Positions 49,938-61,019 of a DNA stretch of 64,000 nucleotides are shown here, one piece after another. The position numbers and the translations under genes are program-made. Numbering within the stretch: position 1 is the stretch's first letter; each line of letters starts with the position of its first letter. The stretch comes from Epiperipatus broadwayi (lineage: Eukaryota; Onychophora; Udeonychophora; Euonychophora; Peripatidae). The notes under the pieces are model-generated. The model saw only the letters and a list, made by a program, of their open reading frames with translations, was not told the origin of the DNA and did no database searches. The stretch is from NCBI GenBank assembly GCA_028023455.1, contig JAQFVV010012400.1, positions 17,849,490 to 17,913,489 on the forward strand, written 5' to 3'.

Positions 49938-50200
49938 TAATTAAGTTCCAACCAGTAACCACCTAAACATTCACAGTAAAATATAGTAATCAATATTTGT
50001 TACTGCTGTCAAGGCAACCTTCACACCTTTTAATAGCAAGAATGGAAATCCATTCTTACTAATGGTTCATTGAATATATATGGACCCTTAAATCTTGCAA
50101 CTTGACTACAGAGTATGAAATATTGATACAATGAAGAAATATTGATTACTATATTTTACTGTGAATGTTTAGGTGGTTACTGGTTGGAACTTAATTATAT
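49938..50200. mobile_element. MITE-like element with about 62-base terminal inverted repeats, family C core
   Basis: The left arm (49940-50000: TTAAGTTCCAACCAGTAACC, ACCTAAACATTCACAGTAAA) and right arm (50140-50200) are near-perfect inverted copies. The centre carries the family C blocks GCTGTCAAGGCAACCTTCAC, TGGAAATCCATTCTTACTA and CTTGCAACTTGACTACAGAG. This suggests that family C is a non-autonomous element whose other copies lost or replaced one arm. Confidence 0.8.
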
Positions 50201-50247
50201 CATTATCCCAGATTAGCTTTAGGCACTATTTCGCTTATTATATATAT

Positions 50248-50432
50248 ATGTCATATTATTATTACTATTTGCGGGATATTCCGTGTAGTGAAAACGCTAA
50301 ATGCTGACGTTTCAGTACAATATCAAGTACCTTCCCAGCTCTGAGGAAGGTACTTGATATTGTACTGAAACGTCAGCATTTAGCTTTTTCACTACACGGA
50401 ATATCCCGCAAATAGTAATAATAATATGACAT
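50248..50432. mobile_element. Near-perfect hairpin element, about 87-base arms
   Basis: The arms 50248-50334 and 50346-50432 are almost perfect reverse complements, ATGTCATATTATTATTACTA to AATATCAAGTACCTT, with an 11-base apex. Such identity implies a recent origin or gene conversion. The right arm and apex hold a hammerhead-like motif. Confidence 0.9.
50338..50377 (+). ncRNA. Hammerhead-like motif at a hairpin apex
   Basis: In order: GCT, CTGAGGA (one change from CTGATGA), a stem II hairpin with GTAC on both sides (AGGTACTTGATATTGTACT), GAAA, CGTC, and AGC pairing with the GCT. ACGT after GAA is self-complementary, so stem III could form only between two molecules. Function is unproven. Confidence 0.35.
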
Positions 50433-51084
50433 CTTTTATCCGTGAAAACATTAGAATTAATATATATATATATCCTCTTCACACCATCCTAGACAATTTT
50501 TATTTAATTTTAGAGTGAACCAAATTCAAGATAAACATCAACGAATATATCATTTTACACATCTAGTTTTTACATCATTAATCACCTGTATATTCATTAT
50601 TTATTTATTTATTTGCTTTTTTTGTCTAAAGAGCTATCAAATATTTTTAAACATTTTATTACTCTACCTGCTGTTTCACAAGATGTATTTAATATTTAAA
50701 AAATAATTCTAAAAAACTGATTGAAAAGTACAGAGAATTTTATTTTTGTTTGTTTAAATTTTGATCAGAATTTTATAGATTATTTCTGAGATTAGTAATC
50801 TGTATTACATTGATTTAATTGAATTTTCATTTGAGTTTCCCATTAAAAAAATACATGTAAATAAAATAAAAAATGTTTTAGCTTCAAATATCTACTAATT
50901 TTATTTATGGCTTTGGCTGTAGTTTTTATTTACCTTTGGTGTATTAACTATAGACAAATGTAGATTGTGGCACAACAGCATGAAATAGCTCGTATAATTT
51001 ACATAAAATTTATTCATAAGTTTTATAGAAATAAAAAATATAAGAGAAAGTTTTTTAATGCTTTTATTCACATAAAAATATTGT
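50433..51084. other. AT-rich stretch, nothing recognised
   Basis: A short frame (50515-50706) is hydrophobic but has no recognisable relatives. Confidence 0.5.
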
Positions 51085-51465
51085 CCTATATATGAGGATC
51101 AGAGTGACTTGAGGTCGACATGGGCATGACAACAATATTGGCATCAGCATGGGATTTCAGCATTCTATCATATTTTCAATGAAATGGATGGCTTAAGAGT
51201 TGGAGGTTGGAGTAGATTGAAGCCTGTACATTAAAGTGTAAAGATTTTCTATCTTAATATAAACCGAACATTATTTATATATGTGTGTGGGAAATGATAT
51301 TCTGGACCAATTGATGAGTGATGGTTCAGCATAAAATACATATATTGGTGATTACTTATCTTTTATACTTTTGTGTGGTCATGTGTATCAGTAGTATGAG
51401 ATAGTGTGAATTGTTGAAGGTTGCTTGAAAGTCTGAGTTCAAGTCCCCTATATTTAAAAAGTAAA
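51085..51465 (-). repeat. Family B dispersed repeat, full-length copy
   Basis: In minus orientation it has all landmarks of 13.5 kb and 58.5 kb, ending near 51085 with the GTCGACCTCAAGTCACTCTG block. At the other end (51440-51455) the plus strand reads GAGTTCAAGTCCCC, one change from a Pol III B box. Confidence 0.85.
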
Positions 51466-52452
51466 AAATAAATGTTCTTCAACTTTCACAAATAAAATCA
51501 TGGGGTGTGAAAATAATGCTATGGTAATTTACAAATCAGATCCCCAAAGAATTACTAAATTATTTGTAGCTAATGTTCCCATTCTTGTATCAATGGCAAT
51601 ATATTTGTCAGCATTAAATTTTTCATAATTTTTTGCTAAAATTATTTGCGAATTCTAAAAGATCATATTGACATAGGCAAAGTTGGAAATTGAAAGGTGG
51701 GTGAAAATTGAATTACAAAAGCTGAATAAATTAAATAACAGCTTATAATAAATGAAATGAATATTTTTAAATTTTATATGTTGACTTAAAATTTTGCACT
51801 TTTTTTTTTATCATTTTTTTTAATATTAAATACTATATATGAGACTTTTTAGTATTGGTTATGAAACTGTTTTTGATTTTTTTCCCAATATTTTATTTTA
51901 TTTTCATACCATTTTTTGAATAATGACTATTTTCCAATTAAAATAATAAAATATAAAGATTGGGGTATGGGAAAGAAAAAAGAATATTAATGTATTGAAA
52001 TATAATATATTTTTATTTTACTTATTTTTATTATAAAAATCTTACTATACTTCGTATTTGAAACAATCGAAAGAAACTTGCCATTGAACTACGAACTCTT
52101 CAGTAGATTTTTCATAATTATTGAGAACTATTGAAATAAATGGCAGTGTCTAATGAACATCTCTACTGAAGCTTTTTGTGATTTTTATTTTAGATTTCAA
52201 TTTCCAGTTAAGAATAGCAAAACACCTGTTTACCAAAGTAATTAGCTATTATATAGAATGGTTGTGAAGTTTAAAAAAAACATATACAGCTTATTTTTTT
52301 AATCAAACCTAATTAAAAAAATTGTAATATTCATTCCTGGTTTGAATCCCAGATTATGTGCAGGTGAATCAAAGTGTCTAACAATTATAACATGTTTGAA
52401 ATAGAAAGAGCAAACTTTGGGTCTTTTGAGATGATGTTGTCAGATAAAATTT
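51466..52452. other. AT-rich stretch, nothing firm
   Basis: Around 52338 the sequence CTGGTTTGAATCCCAG resembles a tRNA B-box arm, but no A box is visible at the right distance. No coding sequence was recognised. Confidence 0.45.
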
Positions 52453-53696
52453 TACCATATTTCCCCAAAAATAAGACCAGGTCTTATATTCATTTTTGCT
52501 GCAAAAGATTTCATAGGACTTATTTTCAGGGGATGTCTTATTAATCATGAACAAAAATCTACATTTATTTAAGTATAAAAATATACATTTATTCAAATAC
52601 AAAAATGTACACTTATTCAAGTTCTTGCATTTAGAGAAAGCTATAAGATTCTTGCCCTGAATCTTTCTACAATTCCTCTCTTGTATTCACCAGAATAGCC
52701 CTTTATTTTTGCAGTCATATTGTTTAAAGGACTAAATATTATTCCATTTAAATTTACCATTAAATAATTGCAGACTTACGAGATAGAAATGGAAACAAAA
52801 ATGATTAAGTTAAGAATGATTTGTCCACACAAAAGCAATGAAAAAATGCAGGCACAAACATTCAAAAAATGTTTTTGTATTTCATACACGCACATTAAGT
52901 ATGTCTATTACAACATATTCATATGACACAACCATGCCTTTCTGTAATCAAGTGCACACATTGTAAACACTTTCCAAATTACTTATAGTAGCTTTGCTTA
53001 TGTATTTTTTTAAAAAATTCTTTAGGAGAATAATTGCTGATTTAACTTAAACTAAACTTTGATTACTAAAATCACTTCCATTATTTAAAGTCTTTTAGGA
53101 GGAAAAAAAATTTAAGCTGAACTTTGATTATTAAAATCATTTCTATTGTTTGAAGTCTTTTAGGAGGAAATAAAATCTTTAAGAGATTAAACTGATTATT
53201 CTTTTATCTTGATTATTTAAAAGCTACCACTATCAAACTCTAAAACAAAATCAAGCATTCTAAATCTAAGTATTAAATATAAATAAAATAAAACTTAAAA
53301 TTACGTAAATGAAATTATAAATTGTCCGATATAACGGCTATAGATTATATTTAAAAGTTTGTTAAATTGTTCATAAAATCAATAAATTAGTTACTTTAAT
53401 TCCAAGTTTCAGTTGAGAGAAAACTGTTTTTCTATACAGGTAGAATTACATTTGTCGAAAATGGTCAACAGGAAAATATATAAATACCATTATAATTTAT
53501 ATTATCATTTATTTAAGGTATTAATGTTGGTAATTTAGTTAATTTATACATTCATTACTTTATAATTTAATACTGTCCATCTGGCTGGCAATTTTAACGA
53601 ACTAATATTTGGGACAGGACTTATATTATGAGCAATCTGAAAAATTATGCTAGGAATTATTTTCTGATTAAGTCTTATTATCAGGGAAATATGGTA
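52453..53696. mobile_element. hAT-like non-autonomous element, about 1.24 kb
   Basis: The left terminus TACCATATTTCCCCAAAAAT and the reverse complement of the right terminus TACCATATTTCCCTGATAAT are inverted repeats, and both continue with AAGAC. The subterminal parts contain ATAAGACCAGGTCTTATATT, TTATTTTCAGGGGATGTCTT and, at the right, AGCAATCTGAAAAATTATGC. From memory this closely resembles non-autonomous hAT families known in bats, lizards and invertebrates. The inside has no transposase that I recognise. Tandem motifs lie at 52560-52620 and 53040-53178. An 8-base target duplication is not clear. Confidence 0.65.
53040..53178. repeat. Tandem duplication of about 66 bases
   Basis: Two adjacent units share AACTTTGATTA.TAAAATCA, TTTC.ATT.TTT and AAGTCTTTTAGGAGGAAA. 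It lies inside the hAT-like element at 52.45-53.70 kb. Confidence 0.8.
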
Positions 53697-54739
53697 TGTA
53701 TAAAAATTGGAAAATTAACCTTGACTTCCAGCTATCAAATAACAAAACTAGTGTACAATGTTTTAGCAAGTAGAAGCTCAGGGCACAGAATTTTTTTAAA
53801 AAAACACTAAAACAGAAAATATACACTAGATGACCATGAATGAATATTAGTGGAGCTAAATAATATTGTTCATCAAACTTGACATTAGGAAAAGTAAATG
53901 AAAATAATAATAATGGTGATGATAACAATAACAACAGCAAAAATAATGGATTCATATAACACTGTTTTCTGTAAATAATTAATTTTCTTATTTATTCCAT
54001 GTGTATTGACTAATTCAGTTTTGTAAATCTTTTTACTATAAAGTATCTACTTTTTGTATTTGTTAAAGGTAGCTGTTTTCTAATTTAATTAATCATGGAT
54101 TTCTTTAGACAAACATTATAAAAAAGTCTATAGATTTCAACCAGGAGATAGATAGTTTAATGATTTTACTAAATCCTAAAAGACAGGCAGAATGCACACA
54201 TGTATATAATGGGGAACATAGTAAAAACATTAAGACATGATTATGCACTACCTATAGAGTTAAAATAAAAATAATATTAAAAATTATACTGTTAAATCTT
54301 GAAATAAATTTAACCAGTAATACTCAAAATGAAAGTCAAGCATAAATAACTATATGTGTATATGCTTTGTATGTATGTACAATAAAATGAAAGTTTTTCA
54401 CTGATAAAAGATGTAAAAAAAATGTATTTCTTTAAGTATAATGCAATGTTATATCATCTTACATCAAAAAAAAAAAGATTTTTTTAAAAAAATAGTGCAG
54501 AGTTAGGCTCTTAAAATAGATTTATTGAAGGTAACGTAGGGAAATTTAGCACACTGCTAGAGTGATGGATCCAAAGGGTAAAAATGTCCAAAATCAAACC
54601 TCAATCAAATGCACATAATTTTTTAAACAAATTAACCATTTAATCAATTTATTATATACATATATATAAATATATCCACTTGGATCTAAATAGTGTTAAG
54701 AAACAATGGATTGTTAAGGAGTGATGGAAGCAGTGTAAA
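53697..54739. other. AT-rich stretch, nothing recognised
   Basis: No coding frame or shared repeat was recognised. Confidence 0.5.
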
Positions 54740-55002
54740 AAAGTCAGTAAGCTTAAATGCAAACTTCATTTTTCTAAGGATTGTAAAGTTTTTCATGTAT
54801 TCCCAAATTGTTGTAAAGTAATAGTGGATTTTAAATTTGCATGTGTCTTTTCATAGTAGCTGACATTGAAAAGCTGACAATCCAGGGTGTATACAAATTG
54901 AGCTTTATCATCATCATTAATCTTAAATTTGGAATTATTAATAAGTCTATTTAGTGATAAGGGGTTTGTAAAACCAATATTAAAATTCTTGTGCATAATC
55001 AA
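54740..55002 (-). pseudogene. Penelope-like element lineage 2, GIY-YIG fragment
   Basis: The minus-strand frame 55002-54793 reads NIGFTNPLSLNRLINNSKFK, DDKAQFVYTLDCQLFN and SYYEKTHANLKSTI. It aligns with the SYDKAQLVCPSSCNSKYYCE and TYANLKSRI segment at 3.2 kb: the start and core of a GIY-YIG nuclease (usual VY.L.C...YIGET..NLK.RI). Catalytic surroundings are changed (YYEKT). The RT part is absent. Confidence 0.65.
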
Positions 55003-58000
55003 TACTATTTTTGAATGTACAATAGAAAATAAAAAGTAAAAGAAACATGATGCATAATTAACTCTAAGAACTCCATAAATGTAAGAGCCAATAACACTCT
55101 CCTTAGAAAGAACTAGTCATTTAGGCTAATGACATAGCAAACTGCTAGGTCAATTTGTGCATGCAAATATGCAAATCTATGATAATCAGTGACTAGTTTA
55201 ATGCACATTTATATGGATATGTTAATGTATTTGCTAATATTCACTTTAGTCATGATTTGATAAAGATACACCATATGGAAAGCCTGGCTTAGCAAAGTAA
55301 TAAATATTGTTTTAAACCAAAATTTTTTACCATAATAGTTCATAATTATCTATATACTCTTTATAGAATTTATTTTATTACTTATTATCAATGGTATATA
55401 CATATAATTTAATGCATGTTGCCTTGGCTACAAGTTGAGATTGTTGATAGCTAAAGAGTTGATTGATATCATTTACATTTATAAATCTATTAGAACCGTG
55501 CGTAATTGGCTTTATAGTCTTAGTAATTACATGTACATATATTATTTACTAAAAAAAATCTTCTGAAAATAATTATTGAATTAATTGAGATAAATATGAT
55601 ATAACGGTATTTTTATTTCTCTGCCATATAAATTATCTACATTTAATGCTTTAAAAAATAAATCTTAAAAAATATTAATTAAAAAATAGTTAAGGAAAAA
55701 TGCATGAGTTAAATAACTTATTAAACAGCTTTTTAAAAAAAAAAAAGTGGATGTTAAATTTAAGGCAAAAATGGTTTGTTTATTAAATCTATTGTTCCTG
55801 TCTGAGGTGAAGTTTATTTTGGAAATAGTTCTTTTAGTCTTTTTGACATGATTGAAGTTTATAGAAGTATCTTCAAATATATATATATTAGTCAGTTCTG
55901 TGTATTCATGAGCATAATACTGGCCATTATGAGGGCACTAGAGTAATATATTTTTAAAAAATAATCAATCAATAAAATTTTAAAATTTTATATATTAATT
56001 AAAATATTAAATTGGAATACAAATATTTTGTATACATAAAATAGGATTAGGTTATTATTTATTGATCAACTTGATAAAATTGTTTATACAATAAAATCAA
56101 TACATATTTTAAAAATAATTAATCACATTTAATTAAGTCTTGAGAGATCACGTGACATTCTATCACTAGAAGTAACAGTTCAAAAGAGCTTCAATTGAAG
56201 AACTCTTGCTCTCAAACCTGCCACTCTGCCACTGCCTAAACAATATAAGGAATATATATATGAAAATATCTTTAATGTCAATATTAACATTCGCTAATGA
56301 TAATATTTAAATTATGTTAAAAACAACAAATAAAAATAATCACATTGACATTCAAAAATGAACTTATTTAAATTATATTAAAAACATTAAATAAAAGTAA
56401 TCTTACATTAATTGCTGAAGAGGTCATGTGACATTTGAGAATCAAGGTGATGAGTTGCGGATAATAATTTCTGTCCAATTAAGCAAATCAGTTACTTTTT
56501 ACTTTATTTAATTGAGATTAACCTAGAAACTAACTTTTGACCCACACCCACTCTATCATGGATTTATATTGCACAGGGTAAAAGACAATGGAAATGGTTA
56601 ATATAGAAAGTCAGGGAAGCACTCTCAAATTACAAGATAAAATGGCAGATATTGCACTTCTATAAAATAATTTCAGATGAAAATCTGTATAACAAATGTA
56701 AATTTGCATATATTTTGAATTATGCAAAAATAGGTTTACAAATTGCATAAAATATTAGAGCTTCCTCAGCAAATCTCTGAATGTCCAGAACTATAACATT
56801 CCCAGTTTTTATGCAAGGTCTTATTTCAGCTGTGTTTTTCAAGGTAATAGTTTATGTATTTAAAAAAGAAGAAATGAAAATTAGTCTACTAAGAGATTGG
56901 GGTGGCTATCTGTAATACGGATTATCCAAGGCATTTTCAATAGAAGATCGTTGTAGGAACTAGTTAGAAAATTGACTCACAATAACATGATCCAGATTCA
57001 AATTCATGTGAATATTTGAAAAATAGATGAAAATTTCCATGCAAGTTCAAAAATTTTGGATAAATGAATAGCTATCTAAAGTTAATTGAGGGGATGGGGA
57101 GGATTAAAAATCCAAGATAATTAAAATTGATAAGCTGAGTCTCAGTGCTTGTATCATTTAAAAAAAGATTTTAATGTGAAGTTATTTTAACTACTGCTGA
57201 AAATTTTTTTATAAATGTAGATGTCTGGGATGCATTAAAAAAATGCACTCAGGTCATTCTAACCCCTTTCACTGTCAATTATTTTATTGAGAATTACTAC
57301 TCTTTGAATTTTTTAAATCTTATAGAGATAATCAAACGTAATATATCTCTTTACAAGTTCGTTTTATTTTATTTTTTTTATTTTTTAAAAAAGTTTGAAT
57401 CAGATATTAATTTGTCTTTGAGTAAGCTACATGTTTTATTTTTAAATTTTCATTTAAAATTTAATATATATAATACGAATTATGTATTTCTGTGTGAAAA
57501 TCTAGATATATGTAGATACACATTTACAATGGGAACGTGGCATAGTGGTATTTGCATTCTTCTGCTATTCCCCGAAACTTGACTCAGATCTGAATCGGTT
57601 AGTAGGTACCTAAAATTTTTGGGCATTTTTAATAATATATACTTTAATCTTTTTTTGATATAGGTAAAACAAAAGAATCCCTAAGATCTAAAGATCCACA
57701 AACATTGTATTGTTTTGTTTCACAATAGTTACCCCCTGGATCAGCGAAAACATGAACTTTTTTTTTTTTTTCAGATTACAAAATAAGCTGGGATTCCCCC
57801 TCCCCAGATAATCATTTCACCATTTAATTAAGTAACCTTTCAATTTTGATAAATAAATAAGCATCAAGTTTTTGTTGCTAGAAAGTAGAAAAGAAAAAAA
57901 ATTTTGGTCTCAATATTTGTCGGATAACTATCCTAGTGAGTTATACCTTCAACTACTTTTCAAAAAGATCTTTACTCGATAGTGAGCAATTTAATAGATA

Positions 58001-58489
58001 TTTCTTTTTTTATATATATATACTATGTATAAAACAATGAAAAGCAATTTCAGAAATATAGTTTTTCTTTCTTTTAATAAAAAATTCTCATATTAGTTAT
58101 TTGTATTGTCACTAGATGGCACGCTAATCTAAACTTTTAGTAAGCATTTTTTAAATCTTGGAGAAACTTTTTCTCTACGTAATAAATTAATACATTGTAC
58201 AGGCTTGTATAAAATAACAACAAAAAAACTTCTGCTTCTAAATCACTTCATTTCTAATAGATATTAAAATAATAATAATAAAGATTAGTCCAATTATATT
58301 TTTAAAAAAGTTTAAAAAAGGTTAGGATTAAAATACTATGAACCCTACCCCAGTAGTAGAAAGGTATCCGTTAGTAGTTAAGAGCACACCATATTTCAAT
58401 GTCATCGTTTGTTTTTATTAATTAGCGCATCGATACTTATCTGATCAATCCATATTATCGATCAATAATAATTATATAAGTGATTTGAA
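55003..58489. other. AT-rich stretch, few repeat traces
   Basis: A family C trace lies at 55420-55480 (TGTTGCCTTGGCTACAAGTT, GAGATTGTTGATAG, TTGATTGATATC). Near 57530 the sequence AACGTGGCATAGTGGTATTT resembles a Pol III A box without a clear B box. The open frame at 57304-57582 is Phe/Leu/Asn-rich without relatives. No gene is called. Confidence 0.45.
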
Positions 58490-58830
58490 CACAGCTTTTT
58501 AAGTTCCCTTCAGCTCCATCTCGTACAACGGTTACACATGACCATACATATGCTTAAAAGATAAATGATCTATAATAAACGTATTTGGTCCTGATCCAGC
58601 ATTTATCAGTTGGTCCAAATCATCATCTCTCTCACACACATATGCTCGGTTATATTAAGACAGCAAATCTTCAAACTTTAATGGACATGGTTCAATCTAC
58701 TTCGTCTTCCAACTCTTCAGCCATCTATACTATTGAAAATCTGATGATGGAACACCCAAATCCCTGTTGATGCCAATATTATTGTCATGTCCATGTTGAC
58801 CTTAAGTCACTCTGACCTGGGGTTGTTTAA
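58490..58830 (+). repeat. Family B dispersed repeat, near-full copy
   Basis: Plus orientation. It has ACACATGACCATACATATGC, GAAAAGATAA-like, TTATCAGTTGGTCCAAATCA, TTTAATGGACATGGTTCAAT, AAAATCTGATGATGGAACAC and a final CCATGTTGACCTTAAGTCAC. The 61-residue frame inside is incidental. Confidence 0.85.
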
Positions 58831-59587
58831 ACCTGATTTTTTTAAAAAAAAAAAATCCTAAGTTTTGTGACACAAAAAGATCATCGATTTCGAGCTCGAA
58901 TCCCAGATACATGGGTATAGCAAATGAATATGCTAACCTTTACGCATAAGTTTTTTCGAAAGAAATTCAAAAATGTAAATTGACACGGCGCCCGACACAA
59001 AATTAGAGAGGCATATTACGTAGCTAGCGACCCCAAATCCATCAATAGGAGAGCAGCATGCTTTGATCTGTCTCGGAAAGGGCAATTATAACTCATTTGC
59101 ATAAACTTGCATAAATTCCATTTCCATTTCAACAATGCAGTTATAACAACAACAGCAATGAATATGAGCGCTCAGCTCTTCAATTTAGTAGCTTTATATT
59201 TTAATAAATTAAAACATTTCGCTTTATTCTAGCTTCATTATCTATGCAAACAGGGCATATATATATATTAGTTTATAAAAATAACTACAATTTATATAAA
59301 TTTTCTTTGGTTATTATTGTGTAGACATTACTGTTGCTAATATTTTTGATTATTGATTAATTAATTATTGCGAATTATTTATTATTAATAATTAATTAAT
59401 GGTAATACTTTACTTTTTGAACTAAAGTAATCTTCAGCTTGTCAATTTGTTTTAAAAATAATCAATCTAATTCAAATGTTTGTTATTACTAAAATAACTA
59501 AATTGCATATAGACTTATTGTTTATTATTCTGCATTAGTACTTTACCGATAAACTATTAATCCTGCCAAAAAAACATTTTTTTTACA
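58831..59587. other. AT-rich stretch, nothing firm
   Basis: At about 58888 CGAGCTCGAATCCCAGATAC resembles a tRNA 3' arm, possibly a remnant of a tRNA-derived repeat. Otherwise nothing was recognised. Confidence 0.45.
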
Positions 59588-60152
59588 CTAAAACAGGCAA
59601 AACTCTCTCCATACAGTAGTGCCACTTAGTGCAAGCCAGAATAATCAATGGATGCCAGAAGGCTTGTGCATAAAATTCCTATCTAGTGCATACTAGTCCA
59701 ATATCACCAGACTAGTTTCTGGCTTATAACCTTCATTAGTGAGGAGCCTTTGATCTGAGAGCACTGCACCTAGATCTTAGGATCTAATGCAATCCTCCAG
59801 TAGCCACCTTTTATCTATACTTAACTACAAAACTATGAGAATAAAATTGAACACACAATAACATTTTCAATTTAAGCTCATCAGCTTATATAGTTATATA
59901 GGTCTGAACTCAGTTCAGTACCCATACATTTTGGTGTCTTTGGTTCTTAATAACCATAGCCACCACTATTCTATTAGGCAGATTGGTATTAAACCACTAA
60001 ACATCACATGATCACCATTTCTTATGCTTGCTTGTGACTATTGATTACTCTGGCTTGCACTGAGTGGTACTACTGTATGGAGAGTTGTGCCTGTTTTAAT
60101 AACATTTATGAGCAAGCATAAGAAATGGTGATCATGTGATGTTTAGTGGTCT
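59588..60152. mobile_element. Family D fold-back element, longest copy
   Basis: The left arm (59588-59690: AAAACAGGCAAAACTCTCTC, CAATGGATGCCAGAAGGCTT) is inverted at 60045-60100. An additional near-perfect hairpin lies at the right end: 59994-60034 and 60110-60151 are inverted copies of ACCACTAAACATCACATGAT, then CACCATTTCTTATGCTTGC. The centre is similar to that at 15.9-16.1 kb. Non-coding. Confidence 0.85.
59704..59746 (-). ncRNA. Hammerhead-like motif in family D, second copy
   Basis: Minus strand: TCCTCA, CTAATGA (one core change from CTGATGA), AGGTTATAAGCCA with a four-pair stem GGTT/AGCC including a G-U, GAAA, CTAGT, C at the cleavage position, and TGGTGA, which pairs with TCCTCA at five of six positions. 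ACTAGT is self-complementary. Compared with 15854-15895, this copy keeps stem II and stem III but has lost a core G. Confidence 0.4.
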
Positions 60153-60872
60153 TTACATCTTAGAAAAAATAACATGGAGCTTAATGTTAATAGATATGGC
60201 AGAGAATTTTATCAAACTTATTTTTAAATAATCTTGATTTCAAATCATTATTTAAATATATAAATAATTAATTAAGTAACACTATAATATGTAACAACAT
60301 TTAATAATGTTTCTTTTGATTTAAACTATTAATAGAAATATGTTTCCAATCTTTTAAATGACAATGTTTAATGAAAAAATTGACCAATTATCTGCTGGAC
60401 ATGTATTCTTTCTTAACTAGCAACAGCATGACTCCCTTGATATGTCAGCTAGTTTCCAGGCAGCTAATATTGATCATTATAGAAGCATATGTTCAGCAGA
60501 GATTGTCATATTTTTTCACAAACATTGTCACTTAAAAGGTTATAAAAAACAACACATATCTGTAGTTAACCTAAATTAAAATTAACATTATTTGATATTA
60601 AAAGATTTTCATGGAGCTTAAGATATAAATATTAATATTTTAACAGATTTTTTTCATGTATTTTTTATATAAATTTCAGTTATGATGTAAGCAGGCCAAG
60701 ATTCAATTAAAAACTGGCATTTTAAACTGAAATTATGCCATCTAGTAATAATATTTATCTGACCCACCTTTAAACCAAAACTGGAAATATATTTAGTTCA
60801 TTTCTTACCTTTAAATATAGAAGATAGATCAGACATTAATATTTTACATATTTTAACTCACATGCTAATGTT
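60153..60872. other. AT-rich stretch, nothing recognised
   Basis: No coding sequence or shared repeat was recognised. Confidence 0.5.
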
Positions 60873-60894
60873 CTTGTTGTTGTTGTTGTTGTTG

Positions 60895-60963
<69 letters not shown>
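60873..60963. repeat. (TTG)n-(TTA)n microsatellite
   Basis: About 8 TTG units followed by about 22 TTA units, then GATGAT and AATAAT traces. Poly-Ile, poly-Asn and poly-Thr frames are artefacts. It lies about 60 bases before the LINE ORF1 start. Confidence 0.95.
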
Positions 60964-60965
<2 letters not shown>

Positions 60966-61019
60966 ATGATGATGATGATAATAATAATAATAGAATTTAA
61001 CAACATTGTTAGTTTTAAC

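Noticed and set aside
52338-52360. tRNA arm GGTTTGAATCCCA as a tRNA gene or SINE
   Set aside because: No A box at tRNA distance and no second copy in the window.
57304-57582. A 92-residue Phe/Leu/Asn-rich frame as a gene
   Set aside because: AT-rich DNA gives such residues by chance. No motif, relatives or conserved neighbours are visible.
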